Shown here one piece after another: positions 17,762 through 26,473 of a stretch of DNA of 64,000 nucleotides. The notes below the pieces were generated by a model, which ran no database searches, had not been told where the DNA came from, and saw only the letters and a program-made list of their open reading frames with translations. The DNA comes from Vibrio splendidus (GTDB taxonomy: Bacteria; Pseudomonadota; Gammaproteobacteria; Enterobacterales; Vibrionaceae), in NCBI RefSeq assembly GCF_003345295.1, contig NZ_CP031055.1:1054001-1118000 (forward strand). The letters are read 5' to 3'. Made by a program: the position numbers and the translations under genes. Each line of letters begins with the position of its first letter. The first letter of the stretch is position 1.

Positions 17762-19726
17762 TTATGCTTGTTCGTTTGAGTCGTTATTCGAGTCTTCACG
17801 AACATCGAACTCAACGTGCCATTTCTGACCATTGTCAGTGGCAATCGCTTCTAGGTATAACGTGCCTAGTTCAGTAACACGAGATGCCAAAGTCACCGGA
17901 ACCACTTCGCCTTCGCGACGACCTTCAGAAACAGGCAGTGTCACTTGGATTTCAGGAAGCTCATCAAGATCTTCTGGAGCCCAGTGATCAAGGTGCGTAC
18001 CAGCTTCATCTTCACGACGTGTTGTTGAACCGAAGAATTGGAAGTGAACAGGCTGACCAATCACGAGGCCGAACTCTTGGCTAGGAACTTGAACGCTTGA
18101 GCCTTCTTCCATACCAAATGGTGCAACACACAGTGCTTCCATTGGAGGAGCCATACCTGGGATAGCTGGCATCGCACTTTCAATTCCTACGTAGTAAGAA
18201 GAAGCGATACCACCGCGGATACGAACGCCTTGACCACGACGTACTGCGCCGTAGTAAGAAGCGCCACTTGCAACTGCTAGATCTAGATCTAGGCCTGAAA
18301 GCTGTTTAGCGAATTCTGCGTCTGCGTTAATCAACCATTCATTGATCGTGTCTGATAGACGGTCAGCAAGTAGGTTCGATTTTAGAACGCCACCATTGAA
18401 CAGTACCGCTGTTGGTTTGATGAAGTCTGCTGCTGGCGCTTCTGACCCTTGCGCTTCTGTACCGGGCATACCGGGCATGTTTGCAAACGGGTTGAAATCT
18501 TGCTGAGCGGTTTCACTATTTCCAGAAAGCGCGTTCGCTTGCTTAGAAAGGAATGCAGCAATGTGACGAGTAATACCTGCGTCTTGAGCGTAAGGCAGAC
18601 CCATTTGAGTCAGTGCGCCACGCGTCTTTTGTACTGGGTGATCAGTCACCGCTACTTTCGGGAAGAAGCCATCAACCAATGTTTGTTGTACTTCTTGCTG
18701 AGTCAGATCTGTTTTCAGTGTTGCGCCCAGTAGTTTAGAACCGCGGCTAGGCACAACGATTGGCACTGATTGCAACTCAGCATCATTAAGCAATGCTTCT
18801 TTCGCATCACGACACGCGTGAGTCATCGCTTGAACCTGCCAAGGAGCCAGTTCTTTACCTTCTTGAGCAAGTTTCATTTTCAGACGGTAAGCGAGAGCCA
18901 AGTCCATGTTGTCGCCGCCCAGTAGGATATGTTCACCTACAGCGATACGGTTCAGGCTTAGGTTGCCTTCATCTTGTGTTACTTCAACCAACGAAAGGTC
19001 AGTCGTACCACCACCGATATCGACAACAAGAACGATGTCACCAACGTTCACTTCATCACGCCATGTGTCGTTGCTGTTATCAATCCAGCTGTAAAGAGCC
19101 GCTTGTGGCTCTTCTAGAAGCGTTAGGTGAGTGAAACCCACATTACGCGCAGCTTCAGCCGTTAGGTCACGAGCCGCAGGATCAAACGAAGCTGGAACGG
19201 TGATCGTTACATCTTGGTCTGCCAGTTTGTGTTCTGGGTTAGCGTGGTTCCAAGCATCTTTAAGGTGCTCAAGGTACAGTTCAGTGGTCTTAAGCGGAGA
19301 TACTTTTTCAACTTCTTCAGGGCTACCTGCAGGAAGGAATGCATCACGACGATTCACACCACCGTGGCATAGCCAAGATTTTGCACTTGCTATCAAACGG
19401 ATAGGGGTTTTAGAACCAAGGTTACGCGCAATAGCACCAACCAGAGCTTTAGGCTCAGAAGACCAAGGCAGAACGCGAGAACCCGCATTCATTTCATGTT
19501 CGTGCGGCTGGTATAGGAACGAGCCAAGTTGGCTGCGAGTTTCTACTGTACCAGGTGCCGTTAGCTGAGGGATTTGCATCACCTCTACACGAGCATCTTC
19601 ATTGGTTGTGTCGATGAAAGACAAAACGCAGTGTGTGGTACCTAAATCGATACCAATACTGAACTTAGGCGCTTGATGTTGCTCTTGAGAAGATAGCTCT
19701 TGAGCTGAATGACTTTGGTGTTCCAT
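17762..19726 (-). CDS. Hsp70-family protein, second copy
   Basis: 654 residues. ATPase motifs are clear: GIDLGTTHCVLSF, VTVPASFDPAARDLTAEAARNVG-type helix, and VDIGGGTTDLSL. The central and C-terminal parts differ from DnaK; a Pro/Met-rich insertion (about residues 405-425, FANMPGMPG) sits in the ATPase and may act as a flexible loop. The C-terminal 120 residues look like a beta-rich domain without a helical lid. Its ATG overlaps the stop of the upstream DUF2760 gene by one base (TAATG), which implies translational coupling. It is related to the longer Hsp70 downstream, so the two may work as a pair. Confidence 0.85.
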   Translation of the reverse strand: MEHQSHSAQELSSQEQHQAPKFSIGIDLGTTHCVLSFIDTTNEDARVEVMQIPQLTAPGTVETRSQLGSFLYQPHEHEMNAGSRVLPWSSEPKALVGAIARNLGSKTPIRLIASAKSWLCHGGVNRRDAFLPAGSPEEVEKVSPLKTTELYLEHLKDAWNHANPEHKLADQDVTITVPASFDPAARDLTAEAARNVGFTHLTLLEEPQAALYSWIDNSNDTWRDEVNVGDIVLVVDIGGGTTDLSLVEVTQDEGNLSLNRIAVGEHILLGGDNMDLALAYRLKMKLAQEGKELAPWQVQAMTHACRDAKEALLNDAELQSVPIVVPSRGSKLLGATLKTDLTQQEVQQTLVDGFFPKVAVTDHPVQKTRGALTQMGLPYAQDAGITRHIAAFLSKQANALSGNSETAQQDFNPFANMPGMPGTEAQGSEAPAADFIKPTAVLFNGGVLKSNLLADRLSDTINEWLINADAEFAKQLSGLDLDLAVASGASYYGAVRRGQGVRIRGGIASSYYVGIESAMPAIPGMAPPMEALCVAPFGMEEGSSVQVPSQEFGLVIGQPVHFQFFGSTTRREDEAGTHLDHWAPEDLDELPEIQVTLPVSEGRREGEVVPVTLASRVTELGTLYLEAIATDNGQKWHVEFDVREDSNNDSNEQA

Positions 19727-20358
19727 TATAGCTCCACCTCTGCCGGTGCAATCACAGATGCATCGTAGTTCTCAGCAAGCTTAGGCAGGTTCATGTCAGT
19801 TGCTTTCCAACCTTTGTGAACCAATGTGCCATTGAACGGTGCGTTACCCGTTACGTTGCCTGTGAGGCGAATTTCTTGAGGGTTGAAACCTTCAGCAATA
19901 GTGATACGTGTTTCTTCATCTTCAGTGCGGATGTGAGAAAGCGTTACGTAATCAGCTAATACTTTTTGACCGCCAGTGTGAATAACACGAGCAGCTGCGC
20001 CAACTTCTTCATCAGAGAATGATGTTAGGTCTTCTTTTAGGAAGTCAATTAAACGAGCTTCTTGCTGCATGATAGACAGTAGCTGCATTGCAGAATCTGT
20101 TGGTGCTGTTGCCAGCTTAGATTCAACTTCTACTACTTTTTCGATCACACGTTCAACTTCAACAACTTTCTCTACTTCGACAATTTTCTCAACTGGCTTT
20201 TCAACTTCAACGATCTTTTCTACTGGTTTTTCTACGACTTTCTCAACCACTTTGGTTTTACGAGAAACGGCAATTAGCAGTAGTAAAACGCTTGATGCCG
20301 TTAGGCCTGCGTGAAGCATATCAAACGTTTGTGGGATTAGGTTCAAATCAACGATCAT
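19726..20358 (-). CDS. DUF2760 family membrane-anchored coiled-coil protein
   Basis: 210 residues. One N-terminal transmembrane segment (about 14-32) is followed by a repetitive charged stretch (about 36-78) built from VEK/VEV/IVE units, probably a stalk or coiled coil, and a soluble C-terminal domain (about 90-210) matching DUF2760. First gene of the operon, overlapping the next start by one base. Its constant company with Hsp70-like genes suggests it anchors or regulates them at the membrane, which is inference. The repeat stretch is also repetitive in DNA and could vary in length. Confidence 0.8.
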   Translation of the reverse strand: MIVDLNLIPQTFDMLHAGLTASSVLLLLIAVSRKTKVVEKVVEKPVEKIVEVEKPVEKIVEVEKVVEVERVIEKVVEVESKLATAPTDSAMQLLSIMQQEARLIDFLKEDLTSFSDEEVGAAARVIHTGGQKVLADYVTLSHIRTEDEETRITIAEGFNPQEIRLTGNVTGNAPFNGTLVHKGWKATDMNLPKLAENYDASVIAPAEVEL

Positions 20359-20708
20359 AGTGATTTCTCTTTAAAATTGATTTAACGGTATATTCGTCGG
20401 TTTAAAGGAATATACAGGTTGGAAAGAAACTCAGTGGCATAAGGCCGAAATGGTCACTTTCAAGCTATAAATATGGGTGGATACTAGCATATTCAAGGCT
20501 TAAGGGCTTTATTTAATGTTTTCAATAAACTGGCTTTTTGGTGACTTAGCTTGAAAGTTAATCGAGATTTGTTGGTTTATTAGCCGCAAATGTCCATGGG
20601 TTGTAAATAGTGTTAGTTTTATCCCATTGTGAGAGTCAAAGATAAATAGAGCCTAGCATTCCGGCAGTGTATACTTTCGACTCAAAATAACATCATATGG
20701 GAAGCTGT
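20359..20708. other. Divergent intergenic region, DUF2760-Hsp70 operon and CHASE-GGDEF gene
   Basis: 350 bases that must hold both divergent promoters. It is AT-rich. No sigma32-type heat-shock promoter could be assigned with confidence by eye, and no RNA gene or repeat was seen. Confidence 0.4.
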
Positions 20709-22247
20709 ATGCCCCACACTACCGACCCTATAACAGGGTTGAAGAAACGAACTTTGCCGTTAGTTGTCTTTTTTGCCACATTTTTGATGACGGTGTTGTG
20801 TTTTGTTTTAGTTGCGTTGAATCAAAATAGGTCTTTGAATGAGAATCTGGATAGCTTTGCACAGCATCAAACGCTCAGTTTAAAAGCGTTTATTGATAAC
20901 GATGTCGCTTATATCGGTTCCGGTGCAAATTTTTTCTATTCTAATGATGTCGATAGTCGGGATCGATTTGATCGTTTTGCTCAGCAAACGATTAACGGTT
21001 CGAAAAGCCTGATCGGATTGCAGTGGATGCAAAAAGTAGCGGTAGAAGATCTTGCCGAGCACACCGCCAAAATGAAAGCTCAATACCCATCCTATAGAAT
21101 GTTTACTATCCCTAAACATGGGCCAAAAACTTATGGTTATATCTTGGATGGTGAGCCCGTATTTATCGCGACAGATATATATCCGAATGATCCAGTGAAC
21201 AACGGTGTTTTGGGTTTTTATTCTTCTCGTGAGCGGTTTAATCTGATCATTGATAACATTAAAAAAACACGTGAAGCGAATATTTCAGACAAAGTTCGTC
21301 TATTGCAAGATGGTTTAGACAGCAATACACCTAAGAGCGGAATGTTGGTTTACCACCCTGTGTTTGATGGTCAAACTGACAATTTGTTAGGGGTTGTGAT
21401 TGGTGTTGTTCGTACCACATACTATTTTGAGAAACTTCTGGCATCTACTGTCGGCGATATGGACGTTTATGTGCGTGTTACCGATAGCGGTTTTGAAGCT
21501 GAAGATGCCCCGATAATGTTCGAAACCAATGGTTATGAAGCGGTAACTGGGCAGCACATTACAAAGACGATTACATTAACTAATCGTGAATGGATCATCG
21601 ACTTCAAGATAGATGCATGTATTTCATTTAATGGTTACTTAGTGTTGGCGGGAATCGGCATAGTTGGTACTACTATCTCGTTACTGCTTGCTTATATTGT
21701 GAACCTGCAAATTCGAGAGAAAGAGCGCTTGTATCGAATGATTGATGAAAGAACAGAAGAACTTCGCTTTCTTGCCAATCATGACAGTTTAACGGAAATT
21801 TATAATCGCCGAGCTTTTAATAAGATGCTTGGTCAATCGATACAAAGCGATAAGCCGTTTAGCTTAATAGTGTTTGATGTTGATAAGTTTAAAGAGATCA
21901 ATGATAAGTTTGGGCACCCAGCCGGTGATGCGTTACTTATCCATGTGATTAAGGTTATCTCAGTGAGCTTGAAGTCTGGAGATAACCTATTCCGGATGGG
22001 AGGGGATGAGTTCGGTATCATTTCGAGCATCACTGAACATGACTCATTGTCTCGCTATTTAGAATGTATTTTGGAGACGGTGAGTGAGTCTCATTGCGAG
22101 CATTCTGGCCAGCTATTGAGTTGTACTCTAAGCATCGGGGCGACCATCCGCACTAATGAAGACATTGAAGCGCTCCTTCAAAAAACTGACAGCATGTTAT
22201 ACCTAAGTAAGTCAAATGGCCGAAATCGAGTCACAATTGCAGGCTAA
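20709..22247 (+). CDS. CHASE-domain diguanylate cyclase
   Basis: 512 residues from the ATG at 20709, which has GGGAAG upstream; another ATG four codons earlier has no ribosome binding site. An N-terminal transmembrane helix (about 15-37), a periplasmic CHASE sensor domain (about 40-310), a second transmembrane helix (about 312-333), and a cytoplasmic GGDEF domain with intact RMGGDEF. It should make c-di-GMP in response to an unknown periplasmic ligand. The inhibitory I-site, normally RxxD five residues before GGDEF, reads KSGD, so product inhibition is probably weak or lost. Confidence 0.9.
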   Translation: MPHTTDPITGLKKRTLPLVVFFATFLMTVLCFVLVALNQNRSLNENLDSFAQHQTLSLKAFIDNDVAYIGSGANFFYSNDVDSRDRFDRFAQQTINGSKSLIGLQWMQKVAVEDLAEHTAKMKAQYPSYRMFTIPKHGPKTYGYILDGEPVFIATDIYPNDPVNNGVLGFYSSRERFNLIIDNIKKTREANISDKVRLLQDGLDSNTPKSGMLVYHPVFDGQTDNLLGVVIGVVRTTYYFEKLLASTVGDMDVYVRVTDSGFEAEDAPIMFETNGYEAVTGQHITKTITLTNREWIIDFKIDACISFNGYLVLAGIGIVGTTISLLLAYIVNLQIREKERLYRMIDERTEELRFLANHDSLTEIYNRRAFNKMLGQSIQSDKPFSLIVFDVDKFKEINDKFGHPAGDALLIHVIKVISVSLKSGDNLFRMGGDEFGIISSITEHDSLSRYLECILETVSESHCEHSGQLLSCTLSIGATIRTNEDIEALLQKTDSMLYLSKSNGRNRVTIAG

Positions 22248-22334
22248 ATGAGCACTTGATGCAACTGGGGTCGAGTTCTTTATTAGGCTCATGTACAATT
22301 TCACGAAATTTTTGACGAGAGAATTAGGCGACGT

Positions 22335-22865
22335 ATGAATCACAATCGAGTGGTGTGTTTCGATTTGGAAATGTGCTGTTGGAGCGAAGACGGTGTAGGA
22401 ACAACAGGGGAGATCATTGAAATTGGTCTTGCTGAGATCGATCTTGTATCTGGAACCATCGTGAAGCGCGCGCAATATTACGTTAAGCCCGAAAAAGACG
22501 AAGTCTCTCTATTCTGCGCCGAGTTAACGGGTATTACACCTCGTAAAATCGAAAAACAGGGTCGCCCATTAGAGTCTGTTATCAAGTCGATGATTAAGAA
22601 CTTCGGTGGCCCAAAGAAAATCTATGCAGCGTGGGGACGTGACGACCTTATCTTACACAAAGAGTGTATTGAGAAAGGCATCGAACCGCCATTTAGCGAG
22701 TTCTTGAACATCGCCACACTTTATCGAGTTCAGAATCGATTGAAAGAGAAACGTATTGGTCACCGTGCTGCTCAAGAAGCGAAAAACATTGAGTGGGAAG
22801 GTCGTCAGCACTCTGGTTATGTTGACGCTTATAACTTGGCAAAGCTTGCGCTGACGATGTTGTGA
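22335..22865 (+). CDS. DEDDh-type 3'-5' exonuclease (ERI1/KapD-like)
   Basis: 176 residues. Exo I motif FDLEMCC near the N-terminus supplies the first Asp/Glu pair; a central region with ELTGIT and AWGRDD fits Exo II; and HSGYVDAYNLAKL near the C-terminus supplies the Exo III His and Asp. The family includes ERI1-like RNases and the sporulation inhibitor KapD; bacterial members are probably RNA or DNA 3' trimming enzymes. It stands alone and is followed by a terminator. Confidence 0.82.
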   Translation: MNHNRVVCFDLEMCCWSEDGVGTTGEIIEIGLAEIDLVSGTIVKRAQYYVKPEKDEVSLFCAELTGITPRKIEKQGRPLESVIKSMIKNFGGPKKIYAAWGRDDLILHKECIEKGIEPPFSEFLNIATLYRVQNRLKEKRIGHRAAQEAKNIEWEGRQHSGYVDAYNLAKLALTML

Positions 22866-22954
22866 TCGTTTGTATTTCAGAGAGGCGCTTGGTTAAATAC
22901 TGAAAGGTTAAACACTTAAAGTTAGCCTGAATCTTGTGAGTTATTAAAATGAAG

Positions 22955-22983
22955 AGCCACCTACTTATTAGGTGGTTTTTTTG
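22955..22983 (+). terminator. Terminator after the exonuclease gene
   Basis: CCACCTA (22957-22963) pairs with TAGGTGG (22969-22975), then a T7 run. Confidence 0.88.
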
Positions 22984-23190
22984 TGCCTGTTATTTGAGGG
23001 TAATGACGATCCTCAAAAACCTAATTTCAACAAGTGGTTTATCAATAGTGAATGGCTACATCGCTTATTTTACGAGTGAATAATATTCGTTTGAAATTTA
23101 GCTTTTTAATTAATATTAAATCTCAGGTTTCGACCTTGATTGGGTAGGGCTAGGTGGTAGCGTTAGCTCACCCAAAACAAGGAGAATAGG
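22984..23190. other. Intergenic region upstream of the exported ABM-like gene
   Basis: Rest of the 325-base gap after the exonuclease gene. AT-rich, and presumably carries the promoter of the following two-gene operon. No repeat or RNA gene seen. Confidence 0.35.
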
Positions 23191-23547
23191 ATGAAGAACA
23201 TTATTAAGTATGGATTGGCACTGGGGGCGCTAAGCGTAAGTGCGTTGGTTTCGGCACAACCCGTTGTATTGATAAACACTTTTTCAGTCGAGCCAGCCCA
23301 TGAAGCCGCTACGTTAACGTATTGGGAAGATGCGCGAGACGTATTGGTGAAGCAACCAGGATATATCTCTACCAAATTGCACCGCTCGTTAAGCTCGGAT
23401 GCGACATACCGTTTTATTAATGTTGCAGAGTGGGAAAGTAAAAAGCATTTCCATGATGCGATACAGGCGATGAGAAAAGAATTACCACCTTTAAAAATTG
23501 AAGGGGTTTCTGCTGACCCTAACTTGTATGAAATTATTCGCGACTAA
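23191..23547 (+). CDS. Exported antibiotic-biosynthesis-monooxygenase-like (ABM) protein
   Basis: 118 residues with a strong AAGGAG ribosome binding site. A signal peptide (about 1-22, cleavage after ALVSA) is followed by one dimeric alpha/beta-barrel domain: INTFSVEP strand, a W-E helix, GYISTKLHRS and the VAEWESKKHFHDA helix. The domain matches the ABM superfamily (haem- or quinol-related oxygenases). Most ABM proteins are cytosolic, so a periplasmic copy is unusual. It is the first of two genes with 16 bases between them. Confidence 0.78.
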   Translation: MKNIIKYGLALGALSVSALVSAQPVVLINTFSVEPAHEAATLTYWEDARDVLVKQPGYISTKLHRSLSSDATYRFINVAEWESKKHFHDAIQAMRKELPPLKIEGVSADPNLYEIIRD

Positions 23548-23563
23548 TTAGGAAGCCACCACA

Positions 23564-24259
23564 ATGAAAACAACTCTAGGAACCTTTTTAGCTATTTTTA
23601 GCTTTCTATTTTCAGCCATTCTTTTTTCAACCCATGCCCACGCAGCGGCATACGGCGTGTCAGTGGCTTGGAAAACCGATGACGCCCAAGCCGTATTTGA
23701 AGCAATGCCTCATCAGAAAAAAGCATTTGCCAACCTGATTGATGCGGGCTTGGTCCACGATATGTTCGTATCACAAAGCTTTATTGGGGATAAAAAGTTT
23801 CCGATGATTAAGTTTGTGATTGAAGCGGACAGTGAGCAGCACGTTAGAGACTTGATTGGTAACTTACCATTCCAATTTAAAGAGCTTGTAGAGGTGACTG
23901 AAATCCGAGACATCGGTAATAAGTGGTTGAACACGGACGTAGCTTTCACAAACTACGCAGTAGAACTCGCTTGGAAAGAGCCTGAGAATCAATTCATTGT
24001 CGATGAGGTTATTAGCAAAGATTTACAAATGGTTGTCGATTGGAGTGCTCAAGGTGTGATTACGTCTGCTTATTTAAAACATCAAGAAATAGCAGAAGAG
24101 AAGCCAAACCAAAAAGCGATGATCAGGCCAGTCTATTCAATGGCAATATTGGCTAAAAACGAAGAGCAAGCGCGCGAAGTTGCCAATCAGTTGAATGCAG
24201 TAAAGTTAGGCTTCGCTGAAGTTATGGTAAGTGAACTTGGATTCAAACTGGAACTCTAA
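23564..24259 (+). CDS. Exported protein with two ferredoxin-like domains, unknown function
   Basis: 231 residues with a signal peptide (about 1-28, ending HAHA). The mature part seems to hold two repeats of a ferredoxin-like fold (about 30-125 and 130-231), resembling YCII or muconolactone-isomerase-like domains: both start with a YGVSVAWK- or YAVELAWK-type strand. It may pair with the ABM-like protein upstream as a periplasmic enzyme or binder of a small hydrophobic compound (inference). A terminator follows. Confidence 0.72.
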   Translation: MKTTLGTFLAIFSFLFSAILFSTHAHAAAYGVSVAWKTDDAQAVFEAMPHQKKAFANLIDAGLVHDMFVSQSFIGDKKFPMIKFVIEADSEQHVRDLIGNLPFQFKELVEVTEIRDIGNKWLNTDVAFTNYAVELAWKEPENQFIVDEVISKDLQMVVDWSAQGVITSAYLKHQEIAEEKPNQKAMIRPVYSMAILAKNEEQAREVANQLNAVKLGFAEVMVSELGFKLEL

Positions 24260-24278
24260 TTTCGCTAGAACAGAATTG

Positions 24279-24315
24279 TGACCTCGTTTTTAGATTGCGT
24301 AACGACGAGGTTTTA
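24279..24315 (+). terminator. Terminator after the two-gene exported-protein operon
   Basis: ACCTCGT (24281-24287) pairs with ACGAGGT (24305-24311), followed by TTTT. Confidence 0.75.
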
Positions 24316-24450
24316 ATATAGGACATGACCAGTTTAGAGTTAAACCTTGGCTATGTTCAAAGGTGAGTTAGTTTACGTGACTGACTCACTTTGTTGTTAT
24401 TTTATATTGTTACTCGCTGAGCTTATATTTGGCTTAATTATTGGCTAAAC

Positions 24451-25404
24451 TTGTCACTACTCTTTTCTATGTATGGTTTGCTATTAGTTCGACCAAACAA
24501 ACACTTTTTTGATGACCTTTTTATTTATGAACACCTCGCCGAAATGAACGCCAATAGCCATGAAAAAATCACCTTAGACGCTTCGGGCATCGAGTTGATT
24601 AATAACACACTCATTGATTCGGAATCTGGTAAGCGGGTCACCTTATCCCCCTCGGAAGGTCTGATCCTTGAGCATCTAGTGAAGAACAGCCCAAAAGCCG
24701 TTGGTCGAGACTTTTTACTTGAGCATTGCTGGCCGGGCAGGGTTGTGACGGGCAGTTCACTTAATGTCGCGGTTAAGAACATTCGCACTGCATTAAATTC
24801 GTTTGAGTGTGATTGCAAAATCTTAACGGTTCAAAAGGAAGGGTACAGCTTCAATGGTTTGAAACAGGTAGGTAGTTATTTATCGATGCCAACATCTACC
24901 GCTGAAGCGCATGTTGAAGCTGCGTTTTCAGAGAAAGCCGCCATCGTTTCAGAGAAAACCACCATCGTCGATGAGTTAACATCAGCGACACCGTTTAAGC
25001 CTTCTGGCATGAACCAACAAGCTGGGCAATCAAAGCAACAGGGTTCACTATCACGTCAGTTTAAGGCGAAGCACTTTATCGCTCGTCACCAATCTCGTAT
25101 TGCCGGAATTGTAGTCAGCGCGCTTCTTCTCATGCTGTTTTATCAGTTTGCATTTTTTATAGATAAGAGTGCCTACCGAGGTATGGATGTTTATCACGAC
25201 AGTTTGAATTTTGATGAAGCCGTCATAAAAGAGTTGGATACCGTGTCAGAGCTCGGTGTTGATTCGCTCTATCTGCATCGCATTGGCGTTGGGTGTCAAA
25301 ATATCCAAGCCGTCGCCTTGATAAATGGACATTGGAAAGAGATAAGCCATCAGTTTAAAACTGTCTCTTGCGAAGGCGACAATAACAATGAGCGAGGGCA
25401 ATAA
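24451..25404 (+). CDS. ToxR/CadC-type membrane-bound transcription regulator
   Basis: Up to 317 residues from a TTG; the start is uncertain because no ribosome binding site is clear, and ATGs at 24469 and 24544 are alternatives. An OmpR/ToxR-type winged helix (about 40-135, with LSPSEGLILEHLV and SSLNVAVKNIRTAL) is followed by a low-complexity linker, one transmembrane helix (about 213-235) and a short periplasmic tail with two cysteines. This is the ToxR layout: DNA binding in the cytosol, sensing in the periplasm. It is not the chromosomal ToxR itself, whose winged-helix signature differs. The next gene starts two bases downstream. Confidence 0.8.
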   Translation: MSLLFSMYGLLLVRPNKHFFDDLFIYEHLAEMNANSHEKITLDASGIELINNTLIDSESGKRVTLSPSEGLILEHLVKNSPKAVGRDFLLEHCWPGRVVTGSSLNVAVKNIRTALNSFECDCKILTVQKEGYSFNGLKQVGSYLSMPTSTAEAHVEAAFSEKAAIVSEKTTIVDELTSATPFKPSGMNQQAGQSKQQGSLSRQFKAKHFIARHQSRIAGIVVSALLLMLFYQFAFFIDKSAYRGMDVYHDSLNFDEAVIKELDTVSELGVDSLYLHRIGVGCQNIQAVALINGHWKEISHQFKTVSCEGDNNNERGQ

Positions 25405-25406
25405 GT

Positions 25407-25844
25407 ATGAATCGTAAGTTTTGGATGCCTATCTTATTGACGCTTTTTGTGATTCTAAATGTAGGCTTAATCTCTGGGCTCGCAACCAAAAGTACCTATC
25501 GATTTTCTGCGGAATACCCGATGGTTGGTTGGGAGAGAATCTCGCTCCGATTGGAAAATGGTCGAGTCAAAATGCAGTACATTGGCTATGACATGGATGG
25601 GAATGTCGCTCAAACTAAGCAGATGTTTGGTGTGTTCTTGCGCTGGGGGAATCATTACTACCTTTATCAATTAGACCAGGATCAGGCTCAAGATAAGCAG
25701 ACATTCAATATCAAGCACTTATACATTCAACAAACGCAAGGCAAGCGCAGTGTGTTGGTATCAAATCAGCGTGGCCTTTATGTCACTAAGAAGGGCACGC
25801 CGTTAGAGCTCAAAGGCATCATGCATGGCGATCGCTTACGCTAA
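25407..25844 (+). CDS. ToxS-like small membrane partner of the adjacent ToxR-like regulator
   Basis: 145 residues with one N-terminal transmembrane segment (about 7-26) and a periplasmic beta-rich domain. It starts two bases after the ToxR-like gene. Size, topology and position match ToxS or TcpH, which stabilise their transmembrane regulators and can bind ligands such as bile acids. Sequence similarity to ToxS is not strong by eye, so the role rests mostly on context. Confidence 0.65.
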   Translation: MNRKFWMPILLTLFVILNVGLISGLATKSTYRFSAEYPMVGWERISLRLENGRVKMQYIGYDMDGNVAQTKQMFGVFLRWGNHYYLYQLDQDQAQDKQTFNIKHLYIQQTQGKRSVLVSNQRGLYVTKKGTPLELKGIMHGDRLR

Positions 25845-25877
25845 TACAGAGGCTTAATACTAGTAGAGAGCCTTTGG

Positions 25878-26327
25878 TTAGCTTTTACCGAGTACGTTCA
25901 GCTTAGTCTTGATAAAGTCACTGTGGTCAACGTAGAGCAGTTCCGCTGTTTTGCGGATCACAGAATCTTCGATAGGGTCAATTTCTCCATCGGCATGCGC
26001 CACTTCCCACATCGCTTTGATTAAGTCGATTCGCACTGGCTGAGATAGGTCTCTGAGTTGCGATGTAAAGTCATACAGCGATACTGATTGCTCTACTTTC
26101 GGTTCTGCTTGCGCTAGCAGAACCTTTGCTTGATCTTCATCTAAATCCAGCAAACGTTGCAGAAGCTGTAGCTTAGCGACTCTTTCTGATTCATTGATCT
26201 GATGGTCGGCTCCCGCGACTTCACACAATAAACTCGCAATGGCGACATTAGGTGATGCGCCTTGGTTTTTGCTTAGGTCCTGGCCTTCAATCAATTGTTT
26301 AAACATTGATGTGAGAGAATTGAACAT
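25878..26327 (-). CDS. TerB-like protein
   Basis: 149 residues, all-helical, with GGAG upstream of the ATG. It has the TerB features: an acidic metal-binding-like helix pair (EVAGADHQINESE) and a second copy (EVAHADGEIDPIED). Stand-alone TerB-like proteins occur outside tellurite operons, and no other ter gene is nearby, so tellurite resistance should not be assumed. It converges with the ToxS-like gene. Confidence 0.82.
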   Translation of the reverse strand: MFNSLTSMFKQLIEGQDLSKNQGASPNVAIASLLCEVAGADHQINESERVAKLQLLQRLLDLDEDQAKVLLAQAEPKVEQSVSLYDFTSQLRDLSQPVRIDLIKAMWEVAHADGEIDPIEDSVIRKTAELLYVDHSDFIKTKLNVLGKS

Positions 26328-26473
26328 AACGAGCTCCAGTTATAATTTGTATCGGGTTCCGTAACGCTGATAGTTATCAACTATAACTACAACTATTGGG
26401 TCTACAGAGTGTGATCGCAAGCGTCTTTACTAAAAACTGACATTACGGATAGGCGAGCGATAAGGAGCACATC

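Noticed and set aside
20069..20314. Plus-strand frame opposite the DUF2760 gene
   Set aside because: Antisense shadow of the VEK repeat; low-complexity Ser/Thr product.
25878..26327. Tellurite-resistance locus
   Set aside because: Only a TerB-like gene is present, without terACDEZ; stand-alone TerB proteins are common.
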